Origin: Eubacteriales bacterium
Lineage (GTDB): Bacteria; Bacillota; Clostridia; Oscillospirales; CAG-272
Length of the DNA stretch: 8,550 nt
Direction of reading: 5' to 3'
Assembly (NCBI GenBank): GCA_028709565.1
Contig: JAQVWU010000105.1
Coordinates: 1 to 8,550 of the forward strand
Of the stretch, positions 1 to 5,174 are shown piece after piece; within the stretch, counting starts at the first letter, position 1, and each line of letters begins with the position of its first letter. The notes under the pieces are model-generated. The model saw only the letters and a program-made list of their open reading frames with translations, did no database searches and had not been told where the DNA came from. The position numbers and the translations under genes are program-made.

Positions 1-231
1 CGAGACATGGGAGTTAAAAATGCATTGATAATAACTCCGCGCCCGGAACAGAAAGGCTTGAGATTTGTATGGCTTATTACGCTTTCTGCCCATTCGTTTA
101 TGAAAAGCCCAATAAAAATCGGGTGGAATAAGTTCTTCCCAGTCGATGTGTTTCTCCAGCAGACGGAAAAATTTGGGTTTGTCTTCTTCCGTTGCCCGGG
201 AAACATCAGAGTAGGTGTCAAACAGTGACAT
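1..231 (-). CDS. Transposase, N-terminal fragment (runs off left edge)
   Basis: The minus strand is open from an ATG at 231 to the window edge (77 codons). The start reads MSLFDTYSDVSRATEEDKPK and continues FFRLLEKHIDWEELIPPDFY, then AFHKRMGRKR. This matches my recollection of the N-terminal domain of DDE transposases common in Clostridia (LFDTFSD..., DKP.FF.LLE.HID...LIP..FY.AF...GRKR), the part before the catalytic core. The catalytic DDE residues would lie beyond the left edge, so activity cannot be judged. After about residue 52 the match weakens; a QCIF...S stretch near residues 69-77 still resembles the family, so drift or a small frameshift there is possible. No strong ribosome binding site precedes the ATG; an in-frame GTG lies two codons upstream. 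The IS end should lie within 232-400. The IS family cannot be assigned from this fragment. Confidence 0.7.
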   Translation of the reverse strand, partial: MSLFDTYSDVSRATEEDKPKFFRLLEKHIDWEELIPPDFYWAFHKRMGRKRNKPYKSQAFLFRARSYYQCIFNSHVS

Positions 232-387
232 CTGCACTCGTCTGTCTCGGGATGAACGCTGATTATATAAATAAAGGGATTCATTTTACCGTAGCCTATA
301 TTTACCCTTCGTTTTTACAATGTTAACATCTTGTTTAGAACCTTGCTGTAAAATATTGTAGAAATTTGTCAATATAGACCCATCGTT

Positions 388-394
388 AAGGAGG
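388..394 (+). promoter_or_regulatory. Strong Shine-Dalgarno for the 113-aa gene
   Basis: AAGGAGG with a six-base spacer (TTCAAA) to the ATG at 401. It fixes the start of the gene and argues that this isolated reading frame is translated. Confidence 0.85.
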
Positions 395-400
395 TTCAAA

Positions 401-742
401 ATGGAAAACTGGGATGTCATTCGGTCTTATATCACAAACATACTGCTTACGCAAAATTATAACGGGACACGTTGTTTCTTAACTGCATATCAAATCGCCG
501 TCTTGTTAGATGAACAAAATCCCAATCTCAAAGGCGACTTACCCTTAGGCGAGTTGGGTATTGAAACATCGAACAGCTTTACAAAACAAATTGCATGGCG
601 TTTATCAGAGGACATTAAAAAAAATAGGATCAACGGTATCGAAAAACTATTTCTCAGTACAAAAGGGCTCGAATCGTTTGATTTTAATAAAGAGCATATC
701 CCCTCCGCAAAAACGTTCTCGATATTCCGTATTCCAGATTAA
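401..742 (+). CDS. Hypothetical protein, 113 aa
   Basis: A 113-residue soluble protein with no signal peptide or membrane segment. The ATG at 401 has a near-perfect Shine-Dalgarno (AAGGAGG, 388-394) six bases upstream, and a hairpin follows the stop, so it looks like a complete single-gene unit. The sequence suggests mixed helices: an N-terminal part (residues 1-38) with YITNILLTQNY and FLTAYQIAVLLDEQNP, a central part with a possible helix TKQIAWRLSEDIKK (about 61-74), and a C-terminal strand-like end with KTFSIFRI. The layout FLTAYQIAVLL plus a second amphipathic helix could be a winged-helix fold, but I do not recognise a family and assign no function. It sits alone between a transposase gene and an operon on the opposite strand, so it may be cargo of a mobile or accessory region. 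Confidence 0.8.
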   Translation: MENWDVIRSYITNILLTQNYNGTRCFLTAYQIAVLLDEQNPNLKGDLPLGELGIETSNSFTKQIAWRLSEDIKKNRINGIEKLFLSTKGLESFDFNKEHIPSAKTFSIFRIPD

Positions 743-757
743 CTCATAACTCACAAT

Positions 758-783
758 CCCGGTTGTCATATTTGATAACCGGG
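758..783 (+). terminator. Hairpin, probable terminator of the 113-aa gene
   Basis: CCCGGTTGTCA (758-768) pairs with TGATAACCGGG (773-783) through 11 base pairs including one G-T pair, with a four-base loop TATT. It begins 15 bases after the stop codon. The following stretch (AACTTCTCTGTT) is only moderately T-rich, so termination efficiency is uncertain. Confidence 0.65.
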
Positions 784-802
784 AACTTCTCTGTTCCATA
801 AA

Positions 803-988
803 TTACACCTTCCAATCCAGCCGCAGGAGCTGATTCACCGTATTCCACGCCTGATGCCCCGCCGGCATGATGATCGCCTGTTCGGTGGTGGTTGAAGGCA
901 TGACGTTTGCGGTGTAAAAACATTCAGTTTGAAGGGCACAAAGCTGGTTTTTTCTTGCACAAAAAACGGAAGAGCCTTCGTTCACCAT
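803..988 (-). CDS. Doubtful 61-codon reading frame, possible gene remnant
   Basis: Minus-strand frame of 61 codons, ending DWKV just after the hairpin. The composition looks protein-like (CALQTECFYTANVMPSTTTE, then QAIIMPAGHQAWNTVNQLLR), unlike many chance frames, yet I recognise no family. There is no Shine-Dalgarno before the ATG at 988. That ATG overlaps the stop of a 35-codon frame (1095 to 988) as TAATG, which could mean coupled translation or could be chance. The frame stays open about nine codons upstream of the ATG (RFFFNNELI), as expected for the 3' end of a gene whose front part has been lost. It is either a small real gene coupled to the operon end or a degraded C-terminal fragment; I lean to the fragment. 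Confidence 0.3.
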   Translation of the reverse strand: MVNEGSSVFCARKNQLCALQTECFYTANVMPSTTTEQAIIMPAGHQAWNTVNQLLRLDWKV

Positions 989-1103
989 TATGAGTTCGTT
1001 ATTAAAGAAGAAGCGTTATCACCGATTATGAACATCAGGCAGACCATTTCGACGGTAAGCCTTTTCTTTTGTCGTTGTAGGCTACGGTATTTCATATCTT
1101 TTC

Positions 1104-1853
1104 TCACACAATCTTCGCAAGCTCATGTCCTGCACCGATAAACTTCTTGTATCTGTGGGGAATTAAGAGCGACTCCAGATGCAGGCGCAGGATTTCGTTG
1201 TCGCAATAAAGCACATCATCTGTTCCGATGTGCAATCTTATGTCAAGATTTCCTCGGATTTTATCCGCGTTTTCCCGAACCAGGCCTAAAATGTTGCCAT
1301 TCTCAAGGTATCTTTTTTCACACATCATATCGCTGTAAATTGCGGCGGCTTCTTTGGCATCAATGCCGACGGTACACGAGCCTTTGTTGTAGTAGTGATG
1401 ATATGTACCTGCGTATGCCGTCACCACTGAAAACAGCTCCGGATATTTTACAGCACAGCAGAACGCCATTCCGCCCCCCATTGAAAACCCGGAAATTGAT
1501 CTACCCTCACGGGTTGCGAGGGTTCTGTATTTTTCGTCAATATGCGGTATCAAATCGTTGATAATCATATATTCGACAGGCAAATCTTCACGATCCTCGA
1601 TAACAGGTGAATTATTCGGGAAAACGGTAATGACCCCGCTGCCCGAATATACTTTCTCCATTGTCCCTATCTCGGATGATTCGTCACCCATCCAACCATG
1701 AAGATGATAGGTCACCGGAAATTTTCCGGTGGATTCATCATACCCGGAAGGCAAATAGATATTGTAGCCGACTTCGTGGTTCAGTATCCGGCTATAAAAT
1801 GTTTTATGCAGCATATTCTGCGGAAACTGCTCCGGTGGATTGATGTAGTTCAT
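1104..1853 (-). CDS. Alpha/beta-hydrolase esterase (esterase D-like, PF00756 type)
   Basis: A 249-residue cytoplasmic serine hydrolase of the putative-esterase family, which cleaves ester bonds of small or glycosidic substrates; the substrate here is unknown. Residues 14-34 give the family's opening strand (SRILNHEVGYNIYLPSGYD). LHGWMGDE (about 51-58) is the oxyanion-side loop, ISGFSMGGG carries the nucleophile Ser124 in GxSxGG, GTDD gives the likely acid Asp213, and GAGHE gives His243. All three triad members are thus visible. The start at 1853 is chosen because AAAGGAGT (1863-1870) lies nine bases upstream; another in-frame ATG at 1874 directly follows the stop of the previous gene but lacks a ribosome binding site. 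It is the last gene of a four-gene operon, 21 bases after the exonuclease. The protein ends six residues after the catalytic His, shorter than is usual for the family, so the C-terminal helix may be missing. Confidence 0.85.
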   Translation of the reverse strand: MNYINPPEQFPQNMLHKTFYSRILNHEVGYNIYLPSGYDESTGKFPVTYHLHGWMGDESSEIGTMEKVYSGSGVITVFPNNSPVIEDREDLPVEYMIINDLIPHIDEKYRTLATREGRSISGFSMGGGMAFCCAVKYPELFSVVTAYAGTYHHYYNKGSCTVGIDAKEAAAIYSDMMCEKRYLENGNILGLVRENADKIRGNLDIRLHIGTDDVLYCDNEILRLHLESLLIPHRYKKFIGAGHELAKIV

Positions 1854-1874
1854 GGCGGAGTTACTCCTTTGCAT

Positions 1875-2714
1875 CTACCTGATTCCAATTCTCTCAAGGA
1901 TTTCTACTGTTCTTGCTCCGTTGTATGTATATAAAAGCTTGTTTATACCAAACGGAATCGGGGCTGTGTTGTCAAGCTTAATCAAACGATAATTAGTTTT
2001 AAGCCGCTCGGTGTTCTGTTTTATTGACTCACGTATTGACGGTTTTGTTATCTCGTCTGCACCGTCTATTACAGCTTTCAAGCTGCCAAATTGATTAATC
2101 AAAGCTGCGGCGGTTTTCGGTCCTACTTTGTCCGCTCCACGGATATTATCCGCCGTATCCCCTGTGAGTGATTTGAAATCAGCGTATTGCGAAGGTAAAA
2201 CCCCAAATTTGTTATGTAAGAAATCCTCATCACATATGCTGGTTTTATTCCCGCGATATCGCAGCACTGACACATTATTATTAATCAATTGGAAGAAATC
2301 GCTGTCAAACGAGGATATCACAATCCTCATATTTTCGCCATATGTAAACGCATAGCTTGCAATCACATCATCAACCTCAACGTCATAAATCTCCGTGTGG
2401 CAAACACCCATGAAGTCGAGTGCGCTATAAATGTCGGGCAGCTGTGAAAATGGGTTTTCTTCTTCGGGTGTATCTTCAAAACCCGGGCGGTTTGCTTTAT
2501 ATTCTTCGGAAATCTCACATCTGAGATTTTCATGTTCTCCGTCAAACAATACCGCAACATGAGTAGGAGCATTCATCTTGATAATTTTGATAAACGCTCC
2601 AACAAATCCAAGTGTGCCGTGAATAAGACCGCCGTGTTTGCCAACTATGCGTGCCGGTATTCCAAAAAACATTTGACAGAGCAGGTTTGAGCCGTCTATT
2701 ATTAAAAGCTTCAT
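1875..2714 (-). CDS. 5'-3' exonuclease, FEN / Pol I N-terminal type (YpcP-like)
   Basis: A 279-residue structure-specific 5' nuclease, about the size of the free-standing Bacillus YpcP and of the exonuclease domain of DNA polymerase I. Such enzymes remove RNA primers and 5' flaps with two metal ions. The acidic metal ligands are all visible: Asp7 (LLIIDGSN), Asp58 (LFDGE), Glu113/Asp115/Asp116 (VEVDDVIAS), Asp137/Asp139 (SSFDSDFFQL) and Asp186/Asp189 (GDTADNIRG). The arch residues EYKANRP (71-77) are conserved. GADKVGPKTAAALI (193-206) is the helix-hairpin-helix that grips duplex DNA, with KVG in place of the more usual GIG. There is no polymerase domain. The gene starts 20 bases after a methyltransferase; AGAGGA (2728-2733) is 13 bases from the ATG, a long spacing. 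Its place among small-molecule enzymes is unusual for a replication or repair enzyme. Confidence 0.92.
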   Translation of the reverse strand: MKLLIIDGSNLLCQMFFGIPARIVGKHGGLIHGTLGFVGAFIKIIKMNAPTHVAVLFDGEHENLRCEISEEYKANRPGFEDTPEEENPFSQLPDIYSALDFMGVCHTEIYDVEVDDVIASYAFTYGENMRIVISSFDSDFFQLINNNVSVLRYRGNKTSICDEDFLHNKFGVLPSQYADFKSLTGDTADNIRGADKVGPKTAAALINQFGSLKAVIDGADEITKPSIRESIKQNTERLKTNYRLIKLDNTAPIPFGINKLLYTYNGARTVEILERIGIR

Positions 2715-2734
2715 TTTTCGCTGGTTATCCTCTT

Positions 2735-3529
2735 TTATTTTTTACTGATAAATAGTCCGCACTCCTTCGGAATATTTATCGTACCATCTCGAACTCTGAT
2801 TTCCTCAAAATAATCGTATAGCTCACGCACGTTTTCCTCTGAATAGCTTGCGATTGACAGGGTGGACATCAGCCAATCAATCAAGTCCTGCGTTTCGGTA
2901 ATAGCCAGCGAATCTTCATAATCGATACGTTCCACAGATGACAGGTATCGTTCGAGAAGATCCGCGCCATTTTGTAGTGAAAAAGACCAATCTTTAATAA
3001 AAACCTGCGTGTCAAGGTTATACCGTTTCATCGCTTCACGCAAAAATACACGCATTCCGCCGTTTCCGTTGGTAGTGCAGTAAAAGCAGCCGCACGGCTT
3101 CAACACACGCTTCACCTCGGATAGCGCTTTGTCTAAATCGGGGATATGATATAACATATGGTTTGCGATAACGATATCAAAGCTATCCGCATTAAAAGGA
3201 ATGCTCTGTATATCAATTTGCGCAAAAGAAACATTGTCATGCGGCGAGTATTTTTCTCGCACTGTATTAACCATGCCTTCGGAAAAATCTGAAAGGAGCA
3301 AGCGGCAACCTGCCGGGAGCTGCTCTATCCTGCCACTCCATTGACCGCCATTTCCGCAGCCAAGCTCCAGAATGTGGTAGTCTTCCGCAAAAGTATACCG
3401 CTCAAACAACCATGGAACAAAGCCCTGTTTGTTAGTGCTGTGTTTTGCGTGAAGATTTACGCGAACCAATAGGTTTTTGTCATTCGCATATTGTGTTTTA
3501 ACGTTTTCGCGTTTGTTCATATTTGACAT
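2735..3529 (-). CDS. Class I SAM-dependent methyltransferase (second in operon)
   Basis: A soluble methyltransferase of 264 residues with a Rossmann-like SAM-binding core. Visible motifs are ILELGCGNGG (53-62, SAM motif I), LSDFSEGM with acidic Asp81, DIQSIPF (106-112), FDIVIANHMLYHIPD (117-131, motif IV) and RVLKPCGCFYC (141-151). This is the Methyltransf_11/25 pattern. The C-terminal third (YLSSVERIDYED..., DLIDWLMSTL) would be the substrate cap; the acceptor is unknown. The start is taken at the ATG at 3529, ten bases after the stop of the upstream methyltransferase; the ATG at 3520 (MNKREN) is equally possible, and neither has a good Shine-Dalgarno, so translation may depend on coupling. 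A longer frame reaching 3616 overlaps the upstream gene and is rejected. It differs clearly from its methyltransferase neighbour, so the pair is not a recent tandem duplication. Confidence 0.88.
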   Translation of the reverse strand: MSNMNKRENVKTQYANDKNLLVRVNLHAKHSTNKQGFVPWLFERYTFAEDYHILELGCGNGGQWSGRIEQLPAGCRLLLSDFSEGMVNTVREKYSPHDNVSFAQIDIQSIPFNADSFDIVIANHMLYHIPDLDKALSEVKRVLKPCGCFYCTTNGNGGMRVFLREAMKRYNLDTQVFIKDWSFSLQNGADLLERYLSSVERIDYEDSLAITETQDLIDWLMSTLSIASYSEENVRELYDYFEEIRVRDGTINIPKECGLFISKK

Positions 3530-3539
3530 TTGTTTGTTT

Positions 3540-4334
3540 TCAACTCTGTTTCTCGCACACGAGCATTGCGTGGTTGCTAAGCCCTGTACAAGCTTCACTT
3601 TCTGCCATCCGGTCATTTAATACAAGCCAAGCGTTAAATTGTTCATCCGACATATTGTTGACGATATTTGCTGCAAAGAAAAAATCAAGACCGATATTCT
3701 TCAGTATACTAAGGCCATGCTCTTTTGCGTTTTTCTCCATTTCTTCAGGTGTAGAGAAAAAGAACAAATCGGGACGAACATCGTTAACTCCATAAACGAA
3801 TAGGCACTTGTTTGCATGGCTATTCGGATATTGACCAGGTGAAAGAATACAAGCTCCTGCATATACACCAAGCAGAGAAATATATGCGTAACAAATCTTG
3901 CCGCCGGGCATGCAAATACGAATGCTTTCTTTGAACACCAGCCCGCGGTCTTGTCGGTTCAAATGATACATCGGTCCGAGGACTAAAACCACATCAAAAG
4001 ACTCCGGCTCAATAAAATCAAGCTGTGTTGCATCTCCCAATTTTGCAGACAGATTCCAGTAACCGCCGTCTTTAATTTTTTGTGCGAACTTCTCAACATT
4101 TTCGTATATAATGTCAACACCCAGGTAGCTATGACATTTATCCGCCAAATACAGACCGTAATAGCCCGTTGCGCAGCCAAGCTCAATGACCGAGGATTGC
4201 TCGTTCACCAACAAATCAAGCTGCTTCTTGGTATACCGCGCTTCAAGTCCGGAAGCACGCGATTCCGAAAATCGCCCTTCTTCTTTATCAACAAATTGAT
4301 ATTTTTCATGTACAAACTCGTAGTTATATGCCAC
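3540..4334 (-). CDS. Class I SAM-dependent methyltransferase (first in operon, GTG start)
   Basis: A 264-residue methyltransferase. The SAM core is plain: SVIELGCATGYYG (48-60, motif I), YLGVDIIYENV with Asp74 as likely ribose ligand, LGDATQLDF (99-107), and FDVVLVLGPMYHL (113-125). After the core comes a lid region (ISLLGVYAGACILSPGQYPN) and a C-terminal helix-rich part. The target molecule cannot be inferred. The start codon is GTG at 4334, supported by GGAGTG (4343-4348) eight bases upstream; there is no other start in the first 100 codons with better context. It is the first gene of the tight operon that continues with the second methyltransferase, exonuclease and esterase. A candidate extended -10 promoter lies at 4369-4377, so the operon may be transcribed independently of the acetyltransferase gene upstream. 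Confidence 0.87.
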   Translation of the reverse strand: MAYNYEFVHEKYQFVDKEEGRFSESRASGLEARYTKKQLDLLVNEQSSVIELGCATGYYGLYLADKCHSYLGVDIIYENVEKFAQKIKDGGYWNLSAKLGDATQLDFIEPESFDVVLVLGPMYHLNRQDRGLVFKESIRICMPGGKICYAYISLLGVYAGACILSPGQYPNSHANKCLFVYGVNDVRPDLFFFSTPEEMEKNAKEHGLSILKNIGLDFFFAANIVNNMSDEQFNAWLVLNDRMAESEACTGLSNHAMLVCEKQS

Positions 4335-4342
4335 TTGTCAGT

Positions 4343-4348
4343 CACTCC
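4343..4348 (-). promoter_or_regulatory. Shine-Dalgarno that supports the GTG start at 4334
   Basis: GGAGTG on the minus strand, eight bases before GTGGCATATAAC. No in-frame ATG nearby has a comparable site. Confidence 0.65.
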
Positions 4349-4368
4349 ATAAAGGCATTTCATCTCTC

Positions 4369-4377
4369 AATATACCA
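4369..4377 (-). promoter_or_regulatory. Candidate extended -10 promoter for the methyltransferase operon
   Basis: Minus-strand TGGTATATT contains the TGN extension followed by a good -10 (TATATT). Transcription would begin near 4362, about 28 bases before the GTG start and with the Shine-Dalgarno in the leader. The -35 region (TTCCGG, 4393-4398, 18-base spacer) is poor, which an extended -10 can tolerate. This is a motif match only. Confidence 0.35.
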
Positions 4378-4449
4378 CATAAAAACGCATTGCCGGAATA
4401 AACCTTGAATTCAGCCGAAAAGGCAGGGACATTGACATATGAACAATCC

Positions 4450-4538
4450 TCTGTGGCGAACAAAGATCCAGTTTCCTGTGAGTCTTGTACATATGACAAC
4501 ATATATCATGGAAATGTCTGGTATGCCTGGGTTAATCA
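4450..4538 (-). pseudogene. Relic of a Nudix hydrolase N-terminus
   Basis: Directly after the acetyltransferase stop, the minus strand reads IPDISMIYVVICTRL followed by TGNWIFVRHR (ATG at 4509). This matches the first two beta strands typical of small Nudix hydrolases, usually of the form YVVICAR..GKWVFVRH, which precede the GGHxExGE Nudix box. After the HR at 4450 the frame runs into unrelated residues (GLFICQCPCLFG) and stops at 4411. No Nudix box follows in any minus-strand frame before the methyltransferase. The piece therefore looks like the front of a deleted gene, left behind when the methyltransferase operon became joined to the acetyltransferase. The identification rests on about 20 residues recalled from the family. 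Confidence 0.45.
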
Positions 4539-5030
4539 CTATTTTACACTCCATTCCATAAAACCAACTGTAAACGGAAGATGGGCGAATTTCCTTGTAC
4601 CCGTATGTACAAAACCATTGGCGATATACCAATTTTTAAGCCGGGTGTTCTCCTCAATAATGTCAAGAACTATTTTTCTGCCGCTCCATGCGAAAACTTT
4701 TTCTTTACAAAAGTCCAGAAGCCGTCTCCCGTATCCGCAGTGCCGATATTCAGGCAATACAGACAACTGATTTAGCTTATACACACCGTTGCCTGTATCG
4801 GAAAGAGATACAAATCCGACTATTTTCTCTCTCATAAAACAACCGAACGGATAATAGCCCTCTTCTTTGGATTTGCTCAATAACCGTTCCTCAACCGTAA
4901 ATGCAACAAAGCCCGGTGCATTTTTCTCGGTCCAACCGAAATCCGCTGCTACAGTTAAGAAGCTTTGGCGGACAACTTCCGCATACAGGGGGAGTTGTTT
5001 GTGGGTTAAAGATTTAATGGTTATATACAA
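4539..5030 (-). CDS. GNAT-family N-acetyltransferase (TTG start)
   Basis: A 163-residue acetyl-CoA-dependent acyltransferase of the GNAT fold. Strands up to FGCFMREKIVGFVSLSDTG (62-80) lead into motif A, LNQLSVLPEYRHCGYG (86-101), whose R-x-x-G-x-G loop (Arg96-His-Cys-Gly99-Tyr-Gly101) holds the CoA pyrophosphate. Motif B is seen in NTRLKNWYIANGF (128-140), the usual end helix plus the NGF signature. The substrate is unknown; relatives acetylate small amines, antibiotics or protein N-termini. The start is TTG at 5030: GGGAGGAG lies six bases upstream, an in-frame TAA lies ten codons before the TTG, and no ATG or GTG occurs between them. The gene follows the solute-binding protein on the same strand after 144 bases and precedes the methyltransferase operon by 204 bases, with the Nudix relic in that gap. 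Confidence 0.88.
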   Translation of the reverse strand: MYITIKSLTHKQLPLYAEVVRQSFLTVAADFGWTEKNAPGFVAFTVEERLLSKSKEEGYYPFGCFMREKIVGFVSLSDTGNGVYKLNQLSVLPEYRHCGYGRRLLDFCKEKVFAWSGRKIVLDIIEENTRLKNWYIANGFVHTGTRKFAHLPFTVGFMEWSVK

Positions 5031-5174
5031 TCCACGCTCCTCCCAATCAAAGCATCTTTAAGAATCGCCGGACATGAAAAACTTGCACACAACCAATAAT
5101 AATAACAGGCGGTTCGGCCAGCATATCCGTGCCGCACGCAAAATCCAGCCGTCGGTGCTTAAATTGAATGTCTT
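5031..5174. other. Short spacer with coding-like composition, no gene recognised
   Basis: Between the solute-binding protein stop and the acetyltransferase start the spacer is locally G/C-rich (about 5112-5156). On the minus strand it reads open as QFKHRRLDFACGTDMLAEPP followed by VIIIGCVQVF. On the plus strand the same bases read RRFGQHIRAARKIQPSVL. Neither can be tied to a family and neither has a start with a ribosome binding site. No terminator hairpin for the solute-binding protein gene was found here. It also marks the change from the G/C-richer right part to the A/T-richer left part. Confidence 0.3.
5037..5044 (-). promoter_or_regulatory. Strong Shine-Dalgarno that supports the TTG start at 5030
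   Basis: Minus-strand GGGAGGAG, six bases before TTGTATATAACC. The strong site compensates for the weak start codon; no ATG or GTG is available in frame between the preceding stop and this TTG. Confidence 0.75.

Larger units (their letters stand above)
743..1103. other. Gene-poor stretch between two transcription units
   Basis: About 360 bases separate the 113-aa gene from the convergent esterase. They hold the hairpin at 758-783, the doubtful frame at 803-988, a 35-codon minus-strand frame (1095-988) starting nine bases after the esterase stop, and TAGGCTACGGTA (1078-1089), an inverted copy of 287-298. No RNA gene and no clear terminator for the esterase operon were seen. Confidence 0.5.

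Noticed and set aside
7..228. 73-codon plus-strand frame at the left edge
   Set aside because: It is antisense to the transposase N-terminus, which matches a known family.
367..372. Minus-strand TTGACA as the -35 box of a transposase promoter
   Set aside because: No acceptable -10 hexamer lies 15-19 bases downstream.
2735..3616. Longer 293-residue version of the second methyltransferase
   Set aside because: The extra N-terminal residues overlap the upstream methyltransferase by 77 bases and look unlike the family; starts at 3529 or 3520 fit better.
4405..4770. 121-codon plus-strand frame over the acetyltransferase
   Set aside because: Antisense to the conserved GNAT motifs, with no family resemblance.
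5112..5156. Plus-strand peptide FGQHIRAARKIQPSVL as a helix-turn-helix regulator start
   Set aside because: The resemblance to XRE-type HTH starts lasts only about ten residues, and the frame stops within ten codons.
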